NCBI GenBank assembly: GCA_910576785.1
Contig: CAJTJG010000002.1
Span: forward strand, 124,001-188,000
DNA from: an uncultured Duncaniella sp.
GTDB lineage: Bacteria; Bacteroidota; Bacteroidia; Bacteroidales; Muribaculaceae
Direction: 5' to 3'
DNA: 64,000 nucleotides
Shown here: one piece after another, positions 43,253 through 50,949 of the stretch
Position numbering within the stretch: the first letter of the stretch is position 1
Layout: each line of letters opens with the position of its first letter
The notes under the pieces: model-generated
Told to the model about the DNA's origin: nothing
What the model saw: the letters and a program-made list of their open reading frames with translations, nothing else
The model's database searches: none
Program-made: the position numbers and the translations under genes

Positions 43253-44995
43253 ATGAAATACATACTCCATATTATAGCATTGTGCCTGCTGGTTGTCGGA
43301 TGTAGGCACAATACAAAAATAGACCAACAGTTGGATGAGGCGGAGAGTCTTATGCTTTCCGCCCCGGATTCATCGTTGCGTATTATAGATAGTATTTCAG
43401 TTGCTGACATCTCGGATGCTAAGCAAACGGCCCGCTATGCTCTCCTGAAGTCTATGGCTCTTGATAAGAACTATATAGACACAACGACTTTCGATGTACT
43501 GCAACCTGCCATAGACTATTATCTTGACCACGGCACACCAGACGAGAAGTTGAGAACATATTTCTATCAAGGTCGAATCCTTCAGAATAGAGAGGAATTT
43601 GATTTTGCCATGCAGTGCTACCTGAAAGCCAAAGATATAAATGATTACACCGATACTTTGACTTTCGCAAATATGCTTGTGGCTCAAAGCAATCTATATT
43701 TCAGGTCATACCAAATAGAAGACTACATATCCAATAATTTAATGGCGGCCAATTTATTTGAAAAAATTGGCAATGAACATTATACGCAAGTAGGTCTTAT
43801 TAAGGCTTTAGATGGGTGCATAATATCCAACTACAAAGCTAAAGCTGATAGCATCTTATTGAAAGTTGAAGATATTGCAGGAAGAGTGCCGGAGCATAGC
43901 GATATTCTATCGTCAATCAAAGTAATGCATCTAATTAAATTTGGTGAAGAGAGTGAGGTAAGGACTCTTTTAGATTCTTTATCGACCTTAAATTCTTACA
44001 ACGATGAAATCAAACTAAATATGGCCTTGGGTTATTTGAACATTAAGGAACCCAGTAAAGCCAAATTGATGTTTGAATCAATAGATACAAACAGCGATAT
44101 TGTGAAGTCTATTAAATATCTGTCGATTAGACCAAAAATCTTTGAGGCTAATAGACAATATGAGGATGCTCTTGCTGCCCTCAATGAATGTTTTATAGCC
44201 TGTGACACTGAAAACGAAAACATCAGCTATCAGAAAACAACTGTTGCAGAGGAACGGCACAAATTGGAGATTGAGAATCTAAATCAAATTCAATACAGGG
44301 ATAAAATAATATGGATCAGTATTTGCTCCATACTACTTCTGCTGCTAATTGTAGGTATAATATCCTATTATTATCATTTGGGAAAGATAAAGCATCTATT
44401 GGCGGAGGAAGAAAAGTCACGGCTAAAACTTGAAAATGCCAGTCTCCAAAATCAGAACTCAATCCTTGCACTGGAGAAACAGACGGCAGAATTGGAGGCA
44501 GAGAAAAAACATCTGGCCGGCGAGAATTTGAAACTGCGTATTTCACAGTTGGAAGCGGAGAACGAGCAACTAAAGGTTTTGTCGGAGAAAGATGAATTGC
44601 CGGATGATGTGAAGGCGGTGATTAAGGAACGTATCGGTATTCTCAATGCCCTTTTCGCAGCCAATATTTTGGATAAGGAGCCTGCCGCCACAGCTTACGT
44701 CGATTTGGTAAAACGTGAGATCAGCGACAAGGAGAAATTTATGAACTCCAACCGTCTTGCGTTCAAAGTGTCGCATCCTATGTTCATAAAATACTTGGAG
44801 GAGCATGGCTTGACCGAATATGAGATAAACTACCTGTGCCTGTACGCCATCGGATTAAAGGGTAAGGACGTCGGTAATTACATGGAACTGCGCCGCCACT
44901 ACAACATAAGCAGTGATATTCGTCGGAAGCTTGGCATCGACGAGCATGAAACTAACATAGGCATTTATGTCAGGAAGCTGTTGAAGCAACTCTGA
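43253..44995 (+). CDS. Membrane-spanning TPR/HTH regulator, paralog 1
   Basis: 580 residues from the ATG at 43253 (MKYILHIIALCLLVVGC), which gives a signal with VVGC lipobox. Order of parts: lipid-type signal; helical TPR-like sensor region facing the periplasm (about 20-340, with YYLDHGTPDEKLRTYFYQGRI); one membrane helix (about 355-378, WISICSILLLLLIVGIISYYY); coiled coil (about 390-450, LEKQTAELEAEKKHL); C-terminal LuxR-like HTH (LTEYEINYLCLYAIGLKGKDVGNYM...SDIRRKLG). It is likely a one-component transmembrane regulator that senses a periplasmic signal. Residues 25-160 and the last 170 are nearly identical to paralogs 2 and 3; the middle differs. Paralog 2 follows by 27 bp, probably in the same transcript. 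Confidence 0.8.
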   Translation: MKYILHIIALCLLVVGCRHNTKIDQQLDEAESLMLSAPDSSLRIIDSISVADISDAKQTARYALLKSMALDKNYIDTTTFDVLQPAIDYYLDHGTPDEKLRTYFYQGRILQNREEFDFAMQCYLKAKDINDYTDTLTFANMLVAQSNLYFRSYQIEDYISNNLMAANLFEKIGNEHYTQVGLIKALDGCIISNYKAKADSILLKVEDIAGRVPEHSDILSSIKVMHLIKFGEESEVRTLLDSLSTLNSYNDEIKLNMALGYLNIKEPSKAKLMFESIDTNSDIVKSIKYLSIRPKIFEANRQYEDALAALNECFIACDTENENISYQKTTVAEERHKLEIENLNQIQYRDKIIWISICSILLLLLIVGIISYYYHLGKIKHLLAEEEKSRLKLENASLQNQNSILALEKQTAELEAEKKHLAGENLKLRISQLEAENEQLKVLSEKDELPDDVKAVIKERIGILNALFAANILDKEPAATAYVDLVKREISDKEKFMNSNRLAFKVSHPMFIKYLEEHGLTEYEINYLCLYAIGLKGKDVGNYMELRRHYNISSDIRRKLGIDEHETNIGIYVRKLLKQL

Positions 44996-45022
44996 CCGGT
45001 TCACACTTTTATATACATATTT

Positions 45023-46774
45023 ATGAAATCGTTCTATGTTCTCAATATATTAGTGTTGTGTCTTATTCTGTTTGGTTGCCAACACAATGCAGAAATAGAC
45101 CGACAGTTGGATGAGGCGGAGAGTCTTATGCTTTCCGCTCCGGATTCATCGTTGCGTATTATAAACAGTATTTCAGTTGCTGACATCTCGGACGCCGAAC
45201 AAAAGGCCCGCTACGCGCTCCTGAAGTCTATGGCTCTTGATAAGAACTACATCGACACTACTACTTTCGATGTACTGCAACCTGCCATAAACTACTATCT
45301 TGACCACGGCACGCCAGATCAGAAATTGAGAACCCTATACTATCAGGGTCGTATTTTTATGAATAAATCCGACTTTGATATGGCGATGCAGTCTTTTCTT
45401 ATGGCAACTGATTTGAAGAATGAATGCAGAGATACTCTTACATTCGCCAATATGCTTGTTGCACAAGGCAATATCTATGCCGAATCTTACCAAATGGAAG
45501 ATTATGTAGAAAATAATCTTTGTGCATCTGAACTATACAGCAAGATTCGGGAACCACGACGGGAGTTTACGGGTCTGATGCGTGCTTTAGATGGTTGCAT
45601 TACTCTTGGGAACAAGATGAAATCTGACATCATTCTTTCACGCATAGACTCGCTTGTGAAAATATGCCCTGAATTTAACGAAGCATCGTTAAATGTAAGA
45701 ATGACGTATGGTATTCGCTTTGATTCTGATAGTGTTATTACAAACATCATAAGTTCAATTACGGATTTCAATCAATTAGATGATGAAACTAAACTTGATA
45801 TAACATTAGGATACCTGAAATTACATGAACCAGCCAGAGCAAAAAGTGTTTTTGAGTTGATTGACCCCAAATCTCTAAAGACGAAATCCTTTAGATACAT
45901 TTCTGTTGAGCCAATGGTCTTTGAAGCTAACAAGGAATACAGTAAGGCTCTTGACTCATATAAGAAATTCCAGACAATCGTTGAATCGGAGAACTCAAAG
46001 ATCTATTCACAGAAAACTACTGTTGCCAAAGAACTACATGAATTACAGATTAACCATCTCTACTCCCTTCAACGCAAGGACCGACAGATATGGTTTGGAT
46101 TGTGTACAGTTTTAGTTCTCATCATAATAATTTGTATCGCCTATTACCAACTTCGCCTATTCAAAATAAAGCGTGTCGTGGCAGAGAAGGAGCAGTCAAG
46201 GCTTCAATTGGAAAACGAAAACTTGCAGAAACAAAACTCTGTTCTTGAATTGGAGAAGCAGACGGCAGAATTGGAAACAGAGAAACAGCAGCTTGCCGGA
46301 GAAAATATGATGCTGCGTATTTCACAGTTGGAAACGGAGAACGAGCAGCTCAAGGTTCTGTCTGAGAAAGATGAATTGCCCGATGATGTGAAGGCGGTGA
46401 TTAAGGAACGTATCGGTATTCTCAATGCCCTTTTCGCTGCCAATATTTTGGATAAGGAGCCTGCCGCCACAGCTTACGTCGATTTGGTAAAACGTGAGAT
46501 CAGCGACAAGGAGAAATTTATGAACTCCAACCGTCTTGCGTTCAAAGTGTCGCATCCGATGTTCATAAAATACTTGGAAGAACATGGCTTGACGGAATAT
46601 GAGATAAATTACCTATGCCTGTATGCCATCGGATTAAAGGGTAAGGACGTCGGCAATTACATGGAACTGCGCCGTCACTACAACATAAGCAGTGATATTC
46701 GTCGGAAACTTGGCATCGACGAGCATGAAACTAACATAGGCATTTATGTCAGGAAGCTGCTGAAGCAGCTCTAA
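45023..46774 (+). CDS. Membrane-spanning TPR/HTH regulator, paralog 2
   Basis: 583 residues. Signal with LFGC lipobox (MKSFYVLNILVLCLILFGCQ), TPR-like sensor region, membrane helix (WFGLCTVLVLIIIICIAYYQ), coiled coil and the same LuxR-like HTH tail. The N-terminal 140 residues resemble paralog 3 more than paralog 1 in the signal peptide, while the last 170 residues are the same in all three, which points to gene conversion. The sensor middle (around 165-330) is divergent. It is followed by a conserved 74-bp block and the radical SAM gene, so it is a candidate regulator of that gene. Confidence 0.8.
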   Translation: MKSFYVLNILVLCLILFGCQHNAEIDRQLDEAESLMLSAPDSSLRIINSISVADISDAEQKARYALLKSMALDKNYIDTTTFDVLQPAINYYLDHGTPDQKLRTLYYQGRIFMNKSDFDMAMQSFLMATDLKNECRDTLTFANMLVAQGNIYAESYQMEDYVENNLCASELYSKIREPRREFTGLMRALDGCITLGNKMKSDIILSRIDSLVKICPEFNEASLNVRMTYGIRFDSDSVITNIISSITDFNQLDDETKLDITLGYLKLHEPARAKSVFELIDPKSLKTKSFRYISVEPMVFEANKEYSKALDSYKKFQTIVESENSKIYSQKTTVAKELHELQINHLYSLQRKDRQIWFGLCTVLVLIIIICIAYYQLRLFKIKRVVAEKEQSRLQLENENLQKQNSVLELEKQTAELETEKQQLAGENMMLRISQLETENEQLKVLSEKDELPDDVKAVIKERIGILNALFAANILDKEPAATAYVDLVKREISDKEKFMNSNRLAFKVSHPMFIKYLEEHGLTEYEINYLCLYAIGLKGKDVGNYMELRRHYNISSDIRRKLGIDEHETNIGIYVRKLLKQL

Positions 46775-46872
46775 CGGCCTTCTTTGCTTGCAGTTAAAGA
46801 TTTGGAGTGCTTGCTCAAAAATCACTAAAAGCCGATGTTTCTATAATCAATAGCATATAATTATCCTATTAG

Positions 46873-46946
46873 GGGGCGGATCATTCACTCAGTTTACTTG
46901 TAAACAGACGTCTATCAGGATATAACGGCGATTTTTATGCGTGCAA
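46873..46946 (+). promoter_or_regulatory. 74-bp block with GTTTACTTGTAAAC palindrome, copy 1
   Basis: This block is identical, base for base, to 52783-52856. It holds GTTTACTTGTAAAC (46892-46905), a dyad with a 2-bp centre, and next to it the 8-bp palindrome AGACGTCT (46906-46913). Both copies stand between a TPR/HTH regulator and a radical SAM gene. It is probably the operator region on which the regulators act (inference). Confidence 0.55.
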
Positions 46947-46972
46947 ACCGCTCTAATGTCAAATATTCTTAT

Positions 46973-46980
46973 TAACTTTG
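46973..46980 (+). promoter_or_regulatory. -7 promoter element of the radical SAM gene
   Basis: TAACTTTG, 29 bp before the chosen ATG at 47010; the element is repeated at the same place before the truncated copy. It argues against the longer reading frame that begins upstream of it. Confidence 0.55.
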
Positions 46981-47009
46981 CGATAGGCTCTTATGCCGAT
47001 CCGACAGCA

Positions 47010-47633
47010 ATGCCTCCCGACCGAGCAAAAATAATTGGCATCTCCCGTCATCGCCTCTCCATTGACGGCGATGGTGTAACCACACTTGTCGCTTTCCACG
47101 GATGTCCGCTCCGCTGCCGCTACTGCCTGAATCCGCAATCGCTCGGCGATAGCGACCGCTTCAAGGAATACACTCCCCAGTCACTTTACGATGAAGTCAT
47201 AATTGATGAACTTTATTTTATAGCCACCAATGGAGGTGTGACTTTCGGTGGTGGAGAACCTGCATTACGACCTGATTTTATCCAACGTTTCCGGGAACTG
47301 TGTGGCCCGTCATGGAGGCTGACATTAGAAACATCGCTGAATGTTCCGCAAGAGAATATCGAGGCTTTACTCCCGGTGGTAGATTCATGGATTATCGACA
47401 TAAAGGATATGGACGCGGATATTTACCGACAATATACGGCCAAGGATAATTCGCGTGTGCTTTCTAATTTGCGCTTGATTGCCGAAGCTGACCGTCAGAA
47501 AGACTGCATAATACGGCTACCTCTTATTCCTGACTACAATACCGATGCCGACCGCGAGGAAAGTCGCAAGGCTCTCGCCTCACTTGGCTACTCCAAATTC
47601 GATTTATTCACCTATCAAATCCGCACACACTGA
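47010..47633 (+). CDS. PflA-like radical SAM activating enzyme
   Basis: 207 residues from the ATG at 47010; the frame is open to 46941, but a promoter lies inside that extension. The SAM cluster motif is C32-PLR-C36-RY-C39 (CX3CX2C), preceded by HRLSIDGDGVTTLVAFHG. GGVTFGGGEPALRP is the GGE SAM-binding motif, and DSWIIDIKDMDADIYRQYT is typical of pyruvate formate-lyase activating enzymes. It has no SPASM or extra ferredoxin domain, so it is shorter than most. No glycyl radical enzyme lies next to it. Instead the stop is only 2 bp before a gene for a Cys-rich membrane protein, which may be its substrate or electron partner (inference). Confidence 0.85.
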   Translation: MPPDRAKIIGISRHRLSIDGDGVTTLVAFHGCPLRCRYCLNPQSLGDSDRFKEYTPQSLYDEVIIDELYFIATNGGVTFGGGEPALRPDFIQRFRELCGPSWRLTLETSLNVPQENIEALLPVVDSWIIDIKDMDADIYRQYTAKDNSRVLSNLRLIAEADRQKDCIIRLPLIPDYNTDADREESRKALASLGYSKFDLFTYQIRTH

Positions 47634-47635
47634 CT

Positions 47636-48427
47636 ATGGCACGAGGAAAGCAGACCTGCAAGATATTGAAGGATATCCGCCGGCAGATAGCCGAAGCGAA
47701 TGATATAGAGTTTGTAACGTCAGAGTGTCGCTACAAGGGTGACTGTCTCGGAACGTGTCCGAAATGCGAAGCCGAGGTGCGATATCTGGAGCAACAACTT
47801 TGTAGGCGACAACTGATGGGTAAAGCCGTTGTGCTTGCCGGATTATCGGCCGGTATGATTACATTTTCAGGCTGCGGCAGTCCCTCAAGTCAGGCCAACG
47901 ACAGTTATAGACTACAAGGTGAGCCTACGGAGTTGCTTGAGGGTGATGATGAATGGAATGTTGAAGGCGAATTGCCGGTGCAAGAAGTAATCGATTCAAT
48001 TAGAGAAGCGGCGATGATGAAAGAGGGAGAGGTAGCCAATATTTCTGATGTTATTGTTACGCAGGGTGAAATGCCGGATGAATTACCTAAAAATCCAGAT
48101 AACAGGGATATTTATAACTGTGTTGAACAAATGCCAGAATTTCCGGGAGGTAATGTTGCGATGATGAATTTTATTGCCAAAAACTTGAAATATCCCAAAG
48201 AACAGTTGGACTCTGGTATTCAAGGAAGAGTTGTCATAAAATTCTATGTTGACACCTTAGGTAATGTTTGTGAGCCAACGATTGTAAGAGGTAAGGACCC
48301 TGCATTAGATAGAGAGGCTATCCGTCTTGTCAAATCTTTTCCTCAATTTAGTCCTGGAACACTTAACGGCAGGAAAGTCAATGTATGGTTTACGTTACCC
48401 ATAGTTTTCAAATTACCAGCAGAATAA
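47636..48427 (+). CDS. Cys-module membrane protein with TonB C-terminal domain
   Basis: 263 residues. Residues 1-58 form a soluble Cys-rich module, with C8, C31, C37, C41 and C44 (the last three CX3CX2C), shared with the next gene. A hydrophobic segment (about 62-82) follows, then an acidic linker, and a TonB C-terminal domain (about 165-262: MPEFPGGNVAMMNFIAKNLKYP, ending FKLPAE). Expected topology: the module is in the cytoplasm and TonB in the periplasm. TonB domains contact TonB-dependent receptors, two of which lie downstream. The Cys module could bind Fe-S or zinc and interact with the radical SAM enzyme encoded 2 bp upstream; that is inference. A cysteine (SGCG) after the hydrophobic part also leaves a lipoprotein reading possible. 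Confidence 0.75.
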   Translation: MARGKQTCKILKDIRRQIAEANDIEFVTSECRYKGDCLGTCPKCEAEVRYLEQQLCRRQLMGKAVVLAGLSAGMITFSGCGSPSSQANDSYRLQGEPTELLEGDDEWNVEGELPVQEVIDSIREAAMMKEGEVANISDVIVTQGEMPDELPKNPDNRDIYNCVEQMPEFPGGNVAMMNFIAKNLKYPKEQLDSGIQGRVVIKFYVDTLGNVCEPTIVRGKDPALDREAIRLVKSFPQFSPGTLNGRKVNVWFTLPIVFKLPAE

Positions 48428-48430
48428 AAT

Positions 48431-49372
48431 ATGGCACGAGGAAAACAGACCTGCAAGATATTGAAAGAGATTCGCCGGCAGATAGCCGAGGCGAATGACA
48501 TAGAGTTTGTAACTTCGGAGTGTCGTTACAAAGGTGACTGTCTCGGATCGTGTCCCAAATGCGAGGCTGAGGTGCGATATTTGGAGCAGCAGCTTCGCCA
48601 CCGTCAACTTGCCGGGAAGTTGGTTAACCTTGCCGGAATATCGGCAGGAGCAATAGCCATGCTTGCTCCTATTGCCGTGCAATCCCAAACTCCCGACACA
48701 TCTTTGACAAAAGGATATGTCGCAACTCAGGCAATGGCCGATACTATCATGGTCAAAGGAGTTGTATTTTGTGAATATACTGCACAAGATGGTAGTGTCG
48801 TGACAGACACTTTAATTGGGGCAATAGTCAGAAATATAAATTCTAAAAAAGCAACGCGAACAAATATCAACGGCGAATTTGAAATTGATGCTAACATAGG
48901 AGATTCTATACAGGTATCTTATGTTGGGTTTAACAATCAGATTATTGTCGTTAGTAACCGAGATCCTTTGAGAATCACGTTGAATGATAAGCGCGTTGCT
49001 TTGTTAGGTGAGGTTGCAGTCATGTGTAATCCGATGAACACACTTGACCTAATAATTATAAATGAGGATGGCGAACTATTTTCATCAGATGATGTAATAA
49101 TCAAGCGTGTTTTAAGGGATGGTATAGATGAAGATGATTTGACTGATATTTATCCTTCCCCAGTCTATGACGATAATGATAATCAAATTATTGCCCTTAG
49201 GATTTATTGGAATGACGATTCTGATTTTCAAGACGATGACGGTAAACCACTCAAGGAAGTTGTATTGCGTATAGAGGTTGAAGGTTACGACAATCCCAAA
49301 ACAATCAAAGTCAAATACCCCAAACGCAACGCAAAGAAACCCATCAAGTTCAAACACGAAAAGAAAAAATAA
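48431..49372 (+). CDS. Cys-module membrane protein with carboxypeptidase-regulatory-like domain
   Basis: 313 residues. The first 57 residues are almost identical to those of the preceding gene (same five Cys), followed by a hydrophobic segment (LAGKLVNLAGISAGAIAML) and a periplasmic part. That part begins with a CarboxypepD-regulatory-like fold (VVTDTLIGAIVRNINSKKATRTNINGEFEIDANIGDSIQVSYVGF), the type found at the N-terminus of SusC receptors, and ends in an acidic stretch (DDSDFQDDDGK) and a Lys-rich tail. It lies 3 bp after the TonB gene. The same N-terminal module on two unrelated C-terminal domains suggests the module is the functional unit read by the radical SAM enzyme. Confidence 0.7.
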   Translation: MARGKQTCKILKEIRRQIAEANDIEFVTSECRYKGDCLGSCPKCEAEVRYLEQQLRHRQLAGKLVNLAGISAGAIAMLAPIAVQSQTPDTSLTKGYVATQAMADTIMVKGVVFCEYTAQDGSVVTDTLIGAIVRNINSKKATRTNINGEFEIDANIGDSIQVSYVGFNNQIIVVSNRDPLRITLNDKRVALLGEVAVMCNPMNTLDLIIINEDGELFSSDDVIIKRVLRDGIDEDDLTDIYPSPVYDDNDNQIIALRIYWNDDSDFQDDDGKPLKEVVLRIEVEGYDNPKTIKVKYPKRNAKKPIKFKHEKKK

Positions 49373-49392
49373 CAACCGAAACCATTATCGAA

Positions 49393-49803
49393 ATGAAGCA
49401 ATCAATAACACTGACTGACAAACGATTTTGGGTATTCGAGGCATCTACCCTGTTGTATGCAATAGGACTGCTTGCTCTTGGATGTGTGGTGTGGGATAAG
49501 ACGGCAACAATAGATCTTGGATTATTTCTTGCGTGCGTATGTCTAATTAGCGGTCTTATAACATGGCTTATTGCTAATGGCAAGCATTGGTTTGTATTCG
49601 GACTCGTTTATGAAATGGTTTTTCTTTGTTTGATAGCGGCTTTTTGTGTAATTGTAGTTGTGGTAACCAACGGAACTATTTTTAATGATTTTTGGTTGGA
49701 TATTGGTATTCTACTTGTATTTATATTCACTATCGGAATAGCGAGCTTTTTACCAACAATAGCATTAGCCTTTGTGGGCTATTACTTATTCTGCAAAAAA
49801 TGA
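49393..49803 (+). CDS. Four-helix integral membrane protein, unknown
   Basis: 136 residues with four hydrophobic segments (about 13-33, 42-62, 69-92, 103-130) and few charged residues. I do not recognise a family. It lies 20 bp after the Cys-module genes and 22 bp before another membrane protein, so it is probably part of the same operon. Confidence 0.6.
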   Translation: MKQSITLTDKRFWVFEASTLLYAIGLLALGCVVWDKTATIDLGLFLACVCLISGLITWLIANGKHWFVFGLVYEMVFLCLIAAFCVIVVVVTNGTIFNDFWLDIGILLVFIFTIGIASFLPTIALAFVGYYLFCKK

Positions 49804-49825
49804 GAGCGATGGAAATAGTTAAGAT

Positions 49826-50383
49826 ATGATTAAGCATAATGATCAATATATAGCAAAAGAATCTCTGACGCCTCTATTGATGGTAGTGGTGATGTTCGTC
49901 TTGGGTCTATATGCCGCAATTAACACATCTGAAATTTGGTGTGTTCTTGGTGCCGTCTTTTTCGGTTTTGGAGTGATTATATATGCCTATAAGTATATCA
50001 GGTATGGTAGAATCACGCTAATAATTGACAGCGAGGGAATAACAATAAAGGACTGGGGCAAGACCAAAACATATAATTGGTGGTGGGATATAGTGAGCGT
50101 CTATACCAGTTGGAATGTTTCTTATTTTGTTCGTTTTGTAGAACGACGACTTAGCATCAAAACCTCGGTAAATGGTGAACAGTATGAGTTCCACGACATT
50201 TGCTTATCCGACCTGTATTGCCGAAGCAAAAGTGTTCGTAAGGCTATTGAAAAATATGCCGGACAGTCTCGTTTTGATTATGAGGCTTCTCGTAAATCAC
50301 GCCATTACGCTGCGAAGATGCTGTTAGCGACTCTGGTTGCAGCTATCGTAATATTCATTTGCATAACCTTTTTTTCAGAGTAA
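49826..50383 (+). CDS. Membrane protein with PH-like cytoplasmic domain, unknown
   Basis: 185 residues: two N-terminal membrane helices (about 13-33 and 35-55), a soluble beta-rich middle (RITLIIDSEGITIKDWGKTKTYNWWWDIVSVYTSW) that resembles bacterial PH-like domains (tentative), and a C-terminal membrane helix (AAKMLLATLVAAIVIFICITF). The function is unknown. It is in the same direction and tightly spaced with its neighbours. Confidence 0.6.
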   Translation: MIKHNDQYIAKESLTPLLMVVVMFVLGLYAAINTSEIWCVLGAVFFGFGVIIYAYKYIRYGRITLIIDSEGITIKDWGKTKTYNWWWDIVSVYTSWNVSYFVRFVERRLSIKTSVNGEQYEFHDICLSDLYCRSKSVRKAIEKYAGQSRFDYEASRKSRHYAAKMLLATLVAAIVIFICITFFSE

Positions 50384-50385
50384 TT

Positions 50386-50625
50386 ATGAAGACTTGGCAG
50401 AAAATAGTGGGCATATTGGTTTTTACTTTCATGGGTATAGTAGGCGGAGTTTCTATTCTTCAGATTGAAGAAGCGTACTTGTTTAATGATTTGATTGGCG
50501 ATGACAACCGTGTCTTATGGGATATTTGTGCATATATAGAAGCTTTGGTGTGTGTTTCCGTAGTGTCATATATCATAGCGTTATATTTGTTCATCAAACT
50601 TTGGGGGAAAGGAGGTAGGCGATGA
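50386..50625 (+). CDS. Small two-helix membrane protein
   Basis: 79 residues from the ATG at 50386 (MKTWQKIVGILVFTF), with two hydrophobic segments and a C-terminal KGGRR. Its last codons and the following ATGAAACAGCTATAC are repeated at the end of the frameshifted gene at 55366-55541, so the two are related. The function is unknown. Confidence 0.55.
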   Translation: MKTWQKIVGILVFTFMGIVGGVSILQIEEAYLFNDLIGDDNRVLWDICAYIEALVCVSVVSYIIALYLFIKLWGKGGRR

Positions 50626-50719
50626 AACAGCTATACATTACAGATGGCTTATTCTCATAATGCACGGAATACCGTCAATTAAATTACGCATACATAGTTG
50701 ATATATCAAATATTATCGC

Positions 50720-50898
50720 TAATTTTGCTTGTAGATAGGCGATTGCCTCTCGATACATTTTGGAAACTATAAGCGTTATGCTTGTCTTTAACTTGAAAAC
50801 CTGAGAAACTTTCAACTGTACTCAAAGATAAGGCATGGCGGCTTTCCTCGCATAGCGTGGGCTGCTGTCACCACATCGGAGTACAAGGCTTTCTCAGG
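50720..50898 (+). ncRNA. Possible structured leader before regulator 3
   Basis: A -7 element TAATTTTG (50720-50727) is followed by nested exact stems: CCTGAGAAA (50800-50808) with TTTCTCAGG (50890-50898), and inside it TGTACTC (50817-50823) with GAGTACA (50879-50885). This could be a structured RNA leader. The 325-bp gap 50626-50949 holds only this. No known riboswitch class is recognised. Confidence 0.35.
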
Positions 50899-50949
50899 GC
50901 CATCAAGTCAGGATGTGGCATAAGCGGCTCACACTTTGTATATACAGAT

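Noticed and set aside
43253..46774. Hybrid two-component systems
   Set aside because: No histidine kinase or receiver motifs are present; the proteins have TPR-like, membrane, coiled-coil and HTH parts only.
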